In this document: one piece after another, positions 17,423 to 23,958 of the stretch
Layout of the letters: each line of letters starts with the position of its first letter
How positions within the stretch are numbered: the first letter of the stretch is position 1
Assembly (NCBI GenBank): GCA_001023535.1
Contig: CP011020.1
Coordinates: 4,291,734 to 4,355,733, forward strand
Source of the DNA: Pseudomonas chlororaphis
GTDB lineage: Bacteria > Pseudomonadota > Gammaproteobacteria > Pseudomonadales > Pseudomonadaceae
Length of the DNA stretch: 64,000 bases
Direction: 5' to 3'
Made by a program: the position numbers and the translations under genes
Notes under the pieces: model-generated
The model's input: only the letters and a program-made list of their open reading frames with translations
Told to the model about the DNA's origin: nothing
Database searches by the model: none

Positions 17423-18430
17423 TTAGGCCGCAGGTACAGAGTCGTGAAACACATCCATCTGCGCCGCGCCGTCGAGCCACGCCGCAGCAATACGGCGCTC
17501 AGCCATCGCGGCGTATTCCGGATTCAGCTCGCATAGGATGGACCTCCGTCCTTCGTGCATCGCAACCACTGCCGTGGTGCCCGCGCCTCCGAAAGGGTTC
17601 AGCACAACCCCACCTCGTGGCGCACCGGCCAGGATGCAGGGCCGGATCAGTTCGGGGGGAAAGGTGGCCAAGTGTGCGCCCTAATAACCAGCGGTGGCCA
17701 CCGTCCACACGCTCCGCTTGTTCCTGGTGTCGGCGACTGGCGTTGGCGCGGATCGCCCTGGCCGTGCTGGGCGAACCGTTGCCCTGGAATGACGTGCTCG
17801 GCGCTCGGCCCGTTTCTCCCAAACTGCATCGCTGTTTCGGTTTGGCCCCCCGAAGGCGGGCTCCTGGATCGCGGACTGGTCGTAGTAGTAACGAGGCGAC
17901 TTGCTCAGCAGAAACAAATATTCGTGAGCCTTGGTGCAGCGGTCTCTGGTTGATTCGGGCATCGGGTTCGGCTTGTGCCAGATAATGTCCTGGCGTAGAT
18001 ACCAGCCGTCGTCCTGAAGAGCGAAGGCGAGCCGCCAAGGGATACCCATCAAATCTTTCTGCTTGAGAGCGTTGGGCGGGGACCGTCGCTTGCCGCGCAA
18101 CACCGCGCCGCGGGTGGCGAGCGAGACAATATCGTGCTTTCCCGTCGATCCACCTGGTACGTAACCGCCGGCGATTGAAGCGTATGTGTCGCCCATGTTT
18201 ACCCAGATCGTTCCATCATCGCGCAGCACCCGGCGAACCTCCCGGAACACCAGCACCAGGCGTGCAATGAATTCAGCGGGTGTCTGTTCCAGGCCGATCT
18301 GGTCAGCCATGCCGTAATCCCGCAACCCGAAGTAGGGCGGCGACGTCACGCAGGTGTTTACCGACTGGTCCGGCAGCGTTCGCATCATGTCGATGCAGTC
18401 GCCGACCAGTATCTGGTGCAGCAGGGACAT
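17423..18430 (-). pseudogene. Beta-class DNA methyltransferase with in-frame amber codon
   Basis: The start is ATG 18430 after GGAGAAAACC. The reading is MSLLHQILVGDCIDMMRTLP, then TSPPYFGLRDYG (catalytic motif IV, SPPY at residues 30-33), then a target-recognition region. After SVWTVATAGY codon 250 is TAG (17681-17683). The same frame continues GAHLATFPPELIRPC, then NPFGGAGTT (SAM-binding motif I) and ends at 17423, for a family-length protein of 335 residues. The order IV-recognition-I makes it beta class, methylating adenine N6 or cytosine N4. The product stops before the SAM-binding motif, so it should be inactive unless the amber is suppressed. CAG to TAG is the simplest origin. Confidence 0.85.
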
Positions 18431-18530
18431 GGTTTTCTCCAGTGCAGGCGTCGCTCTCCGTGAGCCAGGATGGCAATTTGATAGTTGATGGGATTGAATA
18501 GAGCAATTTTGCGAATCGACGAGGCAGGTT

Positions 18531-18932
18531 ATGCAGTTTGCTCGAGGACTACGGATTCTCGGTGTCGCGACGTTGTTGGTGGCAGCTGGGTGCAAGTCGT
18601 ACACAGAAAAGGCGGCAGAAGGGCTGCCAAACTCTCAAACCGCTGGCATTCGGGCGATTGAAAAAACGCTCACGATCGCCAGCGTGGATGGGGCAGATAC
18701 TCTCTATGCGCTGTATACGCAGCGGACGGAATATCGATTGACAGCGGGGCGCCACCGCTTAGAAATAAAAAAGTGGACAGGGACCCGGGCGACACGACCG
18801 ATTTTTCGAGACGTTAACCTGATCGCTGGTCGGGAGTACGGCCTCAAGTCTGTGCCAAGTGAAGACTGGTGGGACTTTAAGCTTGAGGATTTGGAAACAG
18901 GTCAACGTGTAGACAGGCCAGCCAACCCTTAA
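18531..18932 (+). CDS. Small lipoprotein, unknown
   Basis: A 133-residue protein with a lipoprotein signal (ILGVATLLVAAGC, Cys at residue 21) and a mature domain rich in beta-strands (YALYTQRTEYRLTAGRHRLE). It reads like a small periplasmic lipoprotein with an immunoglobulin-like fold. ATG 18531 follows GAGGCAGG. The upstream 80 bp contain TGGCAATTTG, also present before the gene at 19031. A phage-borne lipoprotein could act in exclusion of other phages, but this is only a guess. Confidence 0.7.
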   Translation: MQFARGLRILGVATLLVAAGCKSYTEKAAEGLPNSQTAGIRAIEKTLTIASVDGADTLYALYTQRTEYRLTAGRHRLEIKKWTGTRATRPIFRDVNLIAGREYGLKSVPSEDWWDFKLEDLETGQRVDRPANP

Positions 18933-18989
18933 AGCAACGATGCGCCTTTCCCCTCCGTGACCGGTGGTGGCAATTTGGTTTGGGTTGGG

Positions 18990-19026
18990 GTATTACGGGT
19001 GACCGGCATGGAGCCGGATCAAGGAG
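18990..19026 (+). promoter_or_regulatory. Shared stem-loop leader, copy 3
   Basis: GTATTACGGGTGA is followed by a hairpin with arms CCGGC and GCCGG around ATGGA, then AAGGAG at 19021-19026, 4 bp before ATG 19031. It is nearly identical to the copy at 19432. Upstream lies GTGGCAATTTGGTTTGGG. Confidence 0.78.
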
Positions 19027-19030
19027 CGAC

Positions 19031-19342
19031 ATGAAACTCACAGTGAACCAGATTGAAAACGCTAACCTGGCTTGGATTTTTGATGTGTTCGTCCAAAAGG
19101 GCGAGATTAATGATCCAGGCCGTACCGAGTTTTACAAGTTGATTGTGGCCGAACGTCCTTCGTCGGTTAAGCCTTCCCGTCTTGATGAAACGACCGTTCA
19201 CATCGTTCTAGACGAGGTAGATGATGCGATTCTGAGCGATATCAAAGAAAGACTTCTCAATAACGTTTCGCTTGCAGAGGCGCACGATACTATTCGTCAA
19301 GGGAAGTGGTATCTAGCGACTATGGATATCTCTCCTGCTTAG
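19031..19342 (+). CDS. Small island protein, unknown
   Basis: A 103-residue protein starting MKLTVNQIENANLAWIFDVF from ATG 19031 with AAGGAG four bases upstream. It contains TTVHIVLDEVDDAILSDIKE, similar in style to a segment of the product at 16401, which suggests an old duplication or a shared fold. No named family is recognised. It is transcribed with its own leader and is followed by another leader and gene of the same kind. Confidence 0.62.
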   Translation: MKLTVNQIENANLAWIFDVFVQKGEINDPGRTEFYKLIVAERPSSVKPSRLDETTVHIVLDEVDDAILSDIKERLLNNVSLAEAHDTIRQGKWYLATMDISPA

Positions 19343-19431
19343 CAGTCATAGCGTCCTGTTCCAATGAGCGGGCCGCGGCTATTAATTGCTTAATCAGACC
19401 CCACTTTCGTACCTGTCTGGTTGAGGGTGGG

Positions 19432-19468
19432 GTATTACGGTTGACCGGCAAGGAGCCGGCTCAAGGAG
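19432..19468 (+). promoter_or_regulatory. Shared stem-loop leader, copy 4
   Basis: GTATTACGGTTGA is followed by a hairpin with arms CCGGC and GCCGG around AAGGA, then AAGGAG at 19463-19468, 5 bp before ATG 19474. Confidence 0.78.
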
Positions 19469-19473
19469 AGAAG

Positions 19474-19743
19474 ATGAGTAACTTCCCGTTCACTGTTGGA
19501 GATCTTAAACGTCAGCTCGAAGGGCTCGATCCCGAAGAGCTCCTCGAGTTTCAAGGAGGCCTGACTTTCAACAGAATCAAAAGGCGCGGCGATGATCTGC
19601 AGGTGCTTGAGTTTTGTGAGGCGCAGGCTTTCCTCGACGAAAAATTTAAGAAGAAGAACTCACACGTCCAGGCTGTTTTTATCAAAGCCGAGCCTTTAGA
19701 AGACGGACAACTGATGCAGGAAATCGACATCAGCATTCGATAA
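19474..19743 (+). CDS. Small island protein, unknown
   Basis: An 89-residue protein from ATG 19474, beginning MSNFPFTVGDLKRQLEGLDP and containing ELLEFQGGLTFNRIKRRGDD. The TVGDLKRQLEGLDPDE-like start is common in small phage proteins of pseudomonads of unknown role. The stop at 19741-19743 directly abuts the stop of the convergent gene at 19744. It carries the shared stem-loop leader. Confidence 0.65.
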   Translation: MSNFPFTVGDLKRQLEGLDPEELLEFQGGLTFNRIKRRGDDLQVLEFCEAQAFLDEKFKKKNSHVQAVFIKAEPLEDGQLMQEIDISIR

Positions 19744-20043
19744 TCAAGGAGTTGCGTTCTGGCCAAGGCGCAAAACTTCTCGGTCGTAGGCCAGCTTCAA
19801 TTTCCGCGACACGTTTTCGGGTATCGCGTATTCGTGTCGCGGCGGGGTGAGCAAAGGCAGGGCGCCATCTGGGCCGAGGCCATGTAGGTGGTGAATCATC
19901 AACGTGATGGCCTCGCCCTGTTCTTCAATGCCGGACCAGGCCGTCAACTCAGCTAAGGCCTGGCGCGTAGCGGGCAGGCTGTGAAACCGTACCTCTACTT
20001 CGCCGCGGCTCTTCCTCTTCGCCGCGGCTTGGCGACTAGTCAT
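19744..20043 (-). CDS. Small phage-type protein, unknown
   Basis: A 99-residue basic-to-neutral protein starting MTSRQAAAKRKSRGEVEVRF. It contains WSGIEEQGEAITLMIHHLHG and PRHEYAIPENVSRKL. The middle resembles ribbon-helix-helix-like phage proteins that occur next to early genes, but no DNA-binding activity can be asserted. It is the last gene of a seven-gene minus-strand run (21332 to 19744) in which neighbours overlap by a few bases, a sign of one operon. The start overlaps the preceding 40-residue gene. Confidence 0.65.
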   Translation of the reverse strand: MTSRQAAAKRKSRGEVEVRFHSLPATRQALAELTAWSGIEEQGEAITLMIHHLHGLGPDGALPLLTPPRHEYAIPENVSRKLKLAYDREVLRLGQNATP

Positions 20044-20158
20044 CGCAGCACCTGGGAGAGCTGAGGCACATGGCAGACAGTGGAGCGCTCCTTACCACAG
20101 TGTAGGCCAGCATGGTCATGAGGAGGCCGGCGGTGAGGATCCAAGTGAGGGCTTTCAT
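20036..20158 (-). CDS. 40-residue single-TM peptide
   Basis: The frame from ATG 20158 encodes MKALTWILTAGLLMTMLAYT followed by about 20 polar residues. It has one hydrophobic helix and a positively charged N-terminus. The ATG overlaps the stop of the upstream gene (ATGA), and its stop lies inside the next gene. This dense overlap supports it as a real gene of the operon. The function is unknown. Confidence 0.5.
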   Translation of the reverse strand: MKALTWILTAGLLMTMLAYTVVRSAPLSAMCLSSPRCCDD

Positions 20159-20523
20159 GTCCATGGCCTCAGTTGTTGAAGTACCAATTTATGCAAGGCT
20201 TTTCCGTTTCGGCTGATTGGCTGGCCACGGAGCTGCCACTTTTTCGTGCTGGGCCAGCAATCGATCATCCGTCCATCAGGGAGCGTTAACACGACGTGGA
20301 AGCCGTTTTTGTGCTTCTTGTAGGCAAGTCCTGTGCGCATCAGCCAGCCATCGAAGCGCTGCATGGCTTCGGCTTTTGCCCGTTTTTTGTGGCCTGGCGG
20401 ATTCTGTTCACTACTTTCGCCGCCGCAGTTCCAGCAGCAGCGCGGATATCCGATGTCCTCGCCGATGGGGTGGCAGCAGCTCATGCAGTGGCTACCCTCG
20501 ACCACGCTGTCTTCGAAGCTCAC
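20155..20523 (-). CDS. Phage-type zinc-ribbon protein
   Basis: A 122-residue protein from GTG 20523, whose GTGA overlaps the previous stop; an ATG at 20550 would overlap the upstream gene more deeply. Near the N-terminus are CMSCC and CCWNCGG, likely a zinc ribbon. The C-terminal half (GFHVVLTLPDGRMIDCWPST) looks like a compact beta domain seen in small phage proteins. The role is unknown. It is part of the overlapping minus-strand operon. Confidence 0.6.
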   Translation of the reverse strand: MSFEDSVVEGSHCMSCCHPIGEDIGYPRCCWNCGGESSEQNPPGHKKRAKAEAMQRFDGWLMRTGLAYKKHKNGFHVVLTLPDGRMIDCWPSTKKWQLRGQPISRNGKALHKLVLQQLRPWT

Positions 20524-20723
20524 GCCTTCACCCCATAAGCGACAGTCCACTCACCGCAAAGGCATGCCCGGCCACTCCAGGCATGGACGTTGGGAATGCC
20601 GGCGTCATGTGCTAGCGACAGGGCACCCAACCACTTTTCATGGGTGAAGGCCAGGATCATTCGGTCAGCGGGCAGCTCTTCGATCTGCTCGTCGATCAGC
20701 GATTTATGGATTGGCGTGGTCAT
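20520..20723 (-). CDS. Small phage-type protein, unknown
   Basis: A 67-residue protein starting MTTPIHKSLIDEQIEELPAD, with HDAGIPNVHAWSGRACLCGE. The start codon overlaps the upstream stop (ATGA) and its end overlaps the next start (GTGA), placing it firmly in the operon. No domain is recognised. Confidence 0.6.
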   Translation of the reverse strand: MTTPIHKSLIDEQIEELPADRMILAFTHEKWLGALSLAHDAGIPNVHAWSGRACLCGEWTVAYGVKA

Positions 20724-20911
20724 GACAACTCCTTGCGCTGCCGACTGATCTTCAGCAGGCGGGCGCTGTAGTGTTTGAACTCTTCAGGGGTGATGCTGCC
20801 GGCGGTGAAGTGGCGGATGATCTGCCCTTCAGCCAGCGAGTCGTCCAAGTCCTTGGCACTTGTGTGGTCAAGGGTTTCCAGGGCATGGTCGATGTCGATG
20901 TGAGCGCTCAC
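20720..20911 (-). CDS. Small phage-type protein, unknown
   Basis: A 63-residue protein from GTG 20911, overlapping the stop of the preceding small gene (GTGA). It is acidic at the start (MSAHIDIDHALETLDHTSAK) and basic at the end (SARLLKISRQRKELS), with a probable helical hairpin. The charge split is common for small regulatory or inhibitor proteins of phages, but no family is recognised. Confidence 0.58.
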   Translation of the reverse strand: MSAHIDIDHALETLDHTSAKDLDDSLAEGQIIRHFTAGSITPEEFKHYSARLLKISRQRKELS

Positions 20912-21063
20912 AGCTCATTTTCCTCTGCCTGGGCGACCAGGGCGTCATCGGCCAAGGGCTCAATAAGGGCCTGGGCGATTTCTCCGAGCGTGCCGAGTGG
21001 GTGGTCGCTAGGCCCTAGCAGGTCGGCCACCGCGTTCTGATCGGGCCGACTGCCTAAGGACAA
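20908..21063 (-). CDS. 51-residue acidic protein, TTG start
   Basis: An open frame between two operon members reads MSLGSRPDQNAVADLLGPSD and ends ALVAQAEENEL, 51 residues. The only possible start is TTG 21063 because a stop lies three codons earlier. It overlaps the upstream stop by 10 bp and its TGA overlaps the next GTG. The continuous overlap pattern supports translation; the function is unknown. Confidence 0.5.
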   Translation of the reverse strand: MSLGSRPDQNAVADLLGPSDHPLGTLGEIAQALIEPLADDALVAQAEENEL

Positions 21064-21332
21064 AGCAGATTACCCAGAGCAGGGGAATGGACCTCGCAGC
21101 CCGCCAGACGGCCGTTAACGTGCTCATCCACGGCCAGGGCCAACTGAGCCACGGTCACGCCCTGCGGCTTGCGCATCCGGCGCTGGAACGAAACGTCGCT
21201 GCCGAACCGGACCAACTGCTCGACTGCGCTGAAGATCCATTCCGCCCGGGCTTCTTCCCGAGGGCTCTCGCTCACCGGCGGAGGCAACTGAGCGTCGAAA
21301 CGCTCCTGGCTGAGTTTCAAAGCTGCGTTCAT
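21054..21332 (-). CDS. First gene of the minus-strand small-gene operon, unknown
   Basis: A 92-residue protein. ATG 21332 is chosen because GGAGGAGACC lies directly upstream; the longer frame to 21368 has no such site. It begins MNAALKLSQERFDAQLPPPV and has EEARAEWIFSAVEQLVRFGS and VTVAQLALAVDEHVNGRLAG. It is probably all-helical. Comparable genes lie in early regions of Pseudomonas prophages. The promoter must lie in the 176-bp gap to the divergent gene at 21509. Confidence 0.65.
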   Translation of the reverse strand: MNAALKLSQERFDAQLPPPVSESPREEARAEWIFSAVEQLVRFGSDVSFQRRMRKPQGVTVAQLALAVDEHVNGRLAGCEVHSPALGNLLCP

Positions 21333-21508
21333 GGTCTCCTCCAGACGGGCGGAGTGTTGATCCAACAAAATTCGGCTGCACTCATCCGCTCCGCGGATTG
21401 CCGTTGGGCGCGGAGGTAAATGAATGTGAGTGGTGTCGGTAGGTAGGAGTGGTTGACCTTCGTGCTTCTGCTGCTATAACGCGGTCATCTTTCTAGGATG
21501 TTTCGGAT

Positions 21509-21850
21509 ATGCGTTTGATTTCAAAAAGCGGTTTTCTGCTGATGTTCACTGCGCTCACTAGCGTCGGACAAACTTCTTTTCCTACCAATGACGATCGTCT
21601 TATGGCTATCACTGCCGTTGCGATCGGTCGGATGTGTGCGGAGCAGAAGCCCGAGATGAACTATTCGCTTCAGAACTTGCTTAACGTGCCAGATCGAGGG
21701 GTTACTCCAGAGCTAAAGAGCGAAATCGCCCAAGTCGATGCCGACCCGTCCCTTCAGGGTGAAATAATGGCGATGCAAATACACGCAGCAGGAGACCCGT
21801 TAGCAATGAAGCACCTCTGTCCAAGCTACGCGCCAAAGGGCGCTGAATAA
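21509..21850 (+). CDS. Secreted small protein, unknown
   Basis: A 113-residue protein with a probable N-terminal signal peptide (MRLISKSGFLLMFTALTSVG). The mature part contains two Cys (RMCAEQKPE and KHLCPSY) that could form a disulphide in the periplasm. ATG 21509 follows a weak GGAT. It is divergent from the small-gene operon and is the last gene with island-like composition. No family is recognised. Confidence 0.65.
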   Translation: MRLISKSGFLLMFTALTSVGQTSFPTNDDRLMAITAVAIGRMCAEQKPEMNYSLQNLLNVPDRGVTPELKSEIAQVDADPSLQGEIMAMQIHAAGDPLAMKHLCPSYAPKGAE

Positions 21851-21906
21851 CGGCGCGTAATCCCACGGATCGCGGGTCTGATCTGAGGCATGCGTGCAAC
21901 CGCTCG

Positions 21907-22269
21907 CTACAACCGCCGCCGAAACGCCTCGAGGATCTCCCGGGTGCCCTTTTTCATCTGCAAGTGAGCCACCGCGTCCAAAGGCTGCCAGAGGCAGTCG
22001 CTGATTTCATTCTGTGGCCGGGCGGCGCGCAGGTCGGCCACCGAGGCTTCAAACACGTGGTGTACGGTGTCGCCATCGCTGAGGCGCATCAGGTAGAGCA
22101 GGTTCTCGGCGTCCAGCCCGGTTTCTTCGGCAAGCTCCCGGATGGCGGCGCTGGCGTGGGTTTCACCGCGCTCGACCGTGCCGCCCGGCAGGGCCCATCG
22201 ACTGTTGGGTTTACGCACCAACAAAACGTGGCGGTCTTCCTCACAGATGACGGTCGCTCGTATCTTCAT
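21907..22269 (-). CDS. NUDIX hydrolase
   Basis: A 120-residue single-domain NUDIX protein. The box at residues 29-52 reads GGTVERGETHASAAIRELAE followed by ETGL and satisfies the GX5EX7REUXEEXGU pattern. The rest is a short alpha/beta NUDIX fold with no extra domain. The substrate is probably a nucleoside diphosphate derivative but cannot be set from sequence. It is the first gene beyond the island with core-like codon use. Confidence 0.9.
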   Translation of the reverse strand: MKIRATVICEEDRHVLLVRKPNSRWALPGGTVERGETHASAAIRELAEETGLDAENLLYLMRLSDGDTVHHVFEASVADLRAARPQNEISDCLWQPLDAVAHLQMKKGTREILEAFRRRL

Positions 22270-22511
22270 GGCCTGCTCAATCAGTGACTGTCATTAAAAT
22301 GAAATATAACTGAAATATTTGAATCTGGCATCGCGTAGTGGCCTTTTGGGGTCTGTTCAGTTGACCGCGGCCAGGCGGGAAACGTTTAACTTCAATTTCT
22401 CCGCCGAGGCCCTTATCTGCCTATCGACCGGTCATCGCCTAAAAGAATCAGATTGAAAAAAAGGCATCCATGTTGTGGATACCGACCCCACGCACAGGGG
22501 AGAGAGAAGAG

Positions 22512-22697
22512 ATGACCACTGTCGAAGACTTTAAAGTCAGGTCCCAAGAACTGCTGGTAGAACTCGACACGGCCACATCTGAAATGATGTCGCTCATTGG
22601 TGCCCATCAGATGGCTGGATCGGCCTGGGACGCAGCGGTCCAGCGCCAGCATGAAGCCTATGAGCGCTGGGTGGCCTATCTGAACGAGCGTCTGTAG
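22512..22697 (+). CDS. Small conserved protein, unknown
   Basis: A 61-residue protein from ATG 22512, preceded by GGGAGAGAGAAG; an ATG at 22470 in the same frame has no ribosome site. The sequence (VEDFKVRSQELLVELDTATS, then RQHEAYERWVAYLNERL) is predicted to be a helical hairpin. It resembles short hypothetical proteins widespread in Pseudomonas; no role is known. Confidence 0.65.
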   Translation: MTTVEDFKVRSQELLVELDTATSEMMSLIGAHQMAGSAWDAAVQRQHEAYERWVAYLNERL

Positions 22698-22776
22698 GAA
22701 TGGCCCGGCAGATTGTTTGAACGGACCCTGTGCCGTTGTGCCTAATCCCTTACACGGACATCACGAGGATTGGGCC

Positions 22777-23004
22777 ATGTCTGAATTAGCCAGTTATTTC
22801 TGGATTGCCGTCGCGGTGCTGTTGCTGCTCGTGGACCTGTGGGCCATCGTCAGCGTGTTTCGCAGCGACAAGTCGGCGGGCACCAAGGCCGGCTGGGCGC
22901 TGCTGCTGATCATCCTGCCGGTGCTGGGCCTGGTTATTTGGGGTGTGGCCGGGCCACGGGGGATCAAGGAAGGCCCGTCGTCGCCGGAGCACAGCAAAGG
23001 GTAG
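22777..23004 (+). CDS. PLDc N-terminal domain-like small membrane protein
   Basis: A 75-residue protein with two membrane helices (FWIAVAVLLLLVDLWAIVSV and AGWALLLIILPVLGLVIWGV) separated by a polar loop RSDKSAGTKA. This matches the domain found at the N-terminus of cardiolipin synthases and as stand-alone proteins in pseudomonads. ATG 22777 with an upstream CGAGG is preferred over the frame extension to 22717. It is an inner-membrane protein of unknown function. Confidence 0.75.
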   Translation: MSELASYFWIAVAVLLLLVDLWAIVSVFRSDKSAGTKAGWALLLIILPVLGLVIWGVAGPRGIKEGPSSPEHSKG

Positions 23005-23083
23005 CGTACGGCACGCCCAGTCACGGCAATGTCGGCGGCCTCGGGTGGGTCACCGTCCCATGGCGCGTTGCAAGAAAAGCCTC

Positions 23084-23314
23084 TCAGCGAAATTTCGGCA
23101 ATGGCCGTTCGACGGGCTTGAGGGACGTCAGCGCGCTCTGGATCGACGGGGCGTCCTTGTCGATCTCGTTGAGCCGGTCGCGGATCCGCACGGCGGCGGG
23201 ATGCCCGCCCTGGTGGTCGACCCAGTCGGCGATTTCCTTGCAGGCCGCCGTCAGGCGTGCCTGGCGAGATTCGAGCAGGGTGAGCAGGGTGGTGATGGAC
23301 TCTTTTTCCGACAT
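23084..23314 (-). CDS. Small helical protein, unknown
   Basis: A 76-residue protein from ATG 23314, with the strong GGAGGTGTGAC upstream. It starts MSEKESITTLLTLLESRQAR and contains IADWVDHQGGHPAAVRIRDR. It is likely a helical bundle. No known family is recognised with confidence. Confidence 0.65.
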   Translation of the reverse strand: MSEKESITTLLTLLESRQARLTAACKEIADWVDHQGGHPAAVRIRDRLNEIDKDAPSIQSALTSLKPVERPLPKFR

Positions 23315-23464
23315 GTCACACCTCCATACAAAGTGGATGGGCAGCAGCAAACCCGCCAGGGAGGCGGGTCGTACCGTTCATTGAGCGTAGTCGAGTTATT
23401 GCGGATCTGTCGAAATCCGGCGCCCGGCTGGACAGTCGGTGCGCCGGTCTACAGGTTCAGTGAA

Positions 23465-23719
23465 TCAGCCGGACTCCTTGACCCAAGTGGGCGCGACGCT
23501 TGCGCGCCAGTGTACGTCAGTGATGCCGTACTTTTCCGCCATGGGTTTTGACACCCGCTTGACCTTTTCCCGTCCAAACTTGGGTATACGCCCGACACCC
23601 GCATCGCAACTGGCCCAATGCCAAGCTTCGGAGTTATTCATCACCTCGGCGCGGATGATGAATGACTTAGGCTCGCCATGGAGCATGTAGTCGATGATGT
23701 AAAGCGATGGCCCGCCCAT
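23465..23719 (-). CDS. DUF6555-like small protein
   Basis: An 84-residue protein from ATG 23719 with GGGAGGA upstream. It has YIIDYMLHGEPKSFIIRAEV, AWHWASCDAGVGRIPKFGRE and VSKPMAEKYGITDVHWRAS. I associate this pattern with the Pseudomonas family DUF6555, whose function is not known. The protein is soluble and has no signal peptide. The family name is from memory and should be checked. Confidence 0.75.
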   Translation of the reverse strand: MGGPSLYIIDYMLHGEPKSFIIRAEVMNNSEAWHWASCDAGVGRIPKFGREKVKRVSKPMAEKYGITDVHWRASVAPTWVKESG

Positions 23720-23958
23720 AAATCCTCCCTAATTAGTCCTATACGGATGGATACGGCGTCGCGCGGAAAATTCCATCGGATTTCCAGACGGTCAAATTGG
23801 GACCGGCCAGCCGCGCATGCCACCCAAGCAACCAGGGACAAGCGCACAGTACTCGCGGCCTGGAACCAAACCCGGTTAACCTTCTCCAAGGTGAGCTTCG
23901 TCACCGTGGGCCAGGGATTCAAGGCAGGGCAGTGCGGTATTACTCTTTAAGGCAAAAC

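Larger units (their letters stand above)
11877..21850. mobile_element. Decayed prophage-like genomic island at tRNA-Leu
   Basis: About 10 kb downstream of tRNA-Leu(TAA) differs from its surroundings. It has an integrase C-terminal stump, phage-type accessory genes (PAPS-reductase-like, DNA methyltransferase), many small ORFs with strong individual ribosome sites, and visibly lower and more uneven GC. At least five genes are broken. No capsid, tail, lysis, terminase or repressor gene is recognisable. The right boundary is placed at the end of the last island-like gene (21850) because the NUDIX gene at 21907 looks like core sequence. No direct repeat of the tRNA 3' end was found near that point, so the boundary is uncertain by several hundred bases. 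Confidence 0.75.

Noticed and set aside
17499..18038. 179-codon minus frame inside the methyltransferase
   Set aside because: Out of frame with the SPPY and FGGAG motifs; at first it suggested a frameshift, but both motif halves share one frame separated by TAG.
20520..20911. Toxin-antitoxin pair among the small overlapping genes
   Set aside because: Size and overlap fit, but neither protein shows a recognisable toxin or DNA-binding antitoxin motif.
21850..21906. attR of the island as a copy of the tRNA-Leu 3' end
   Set aside because: I looked for TTCGGGCACCA and nearby T-arm sequence around the right edge and found no convincing match.
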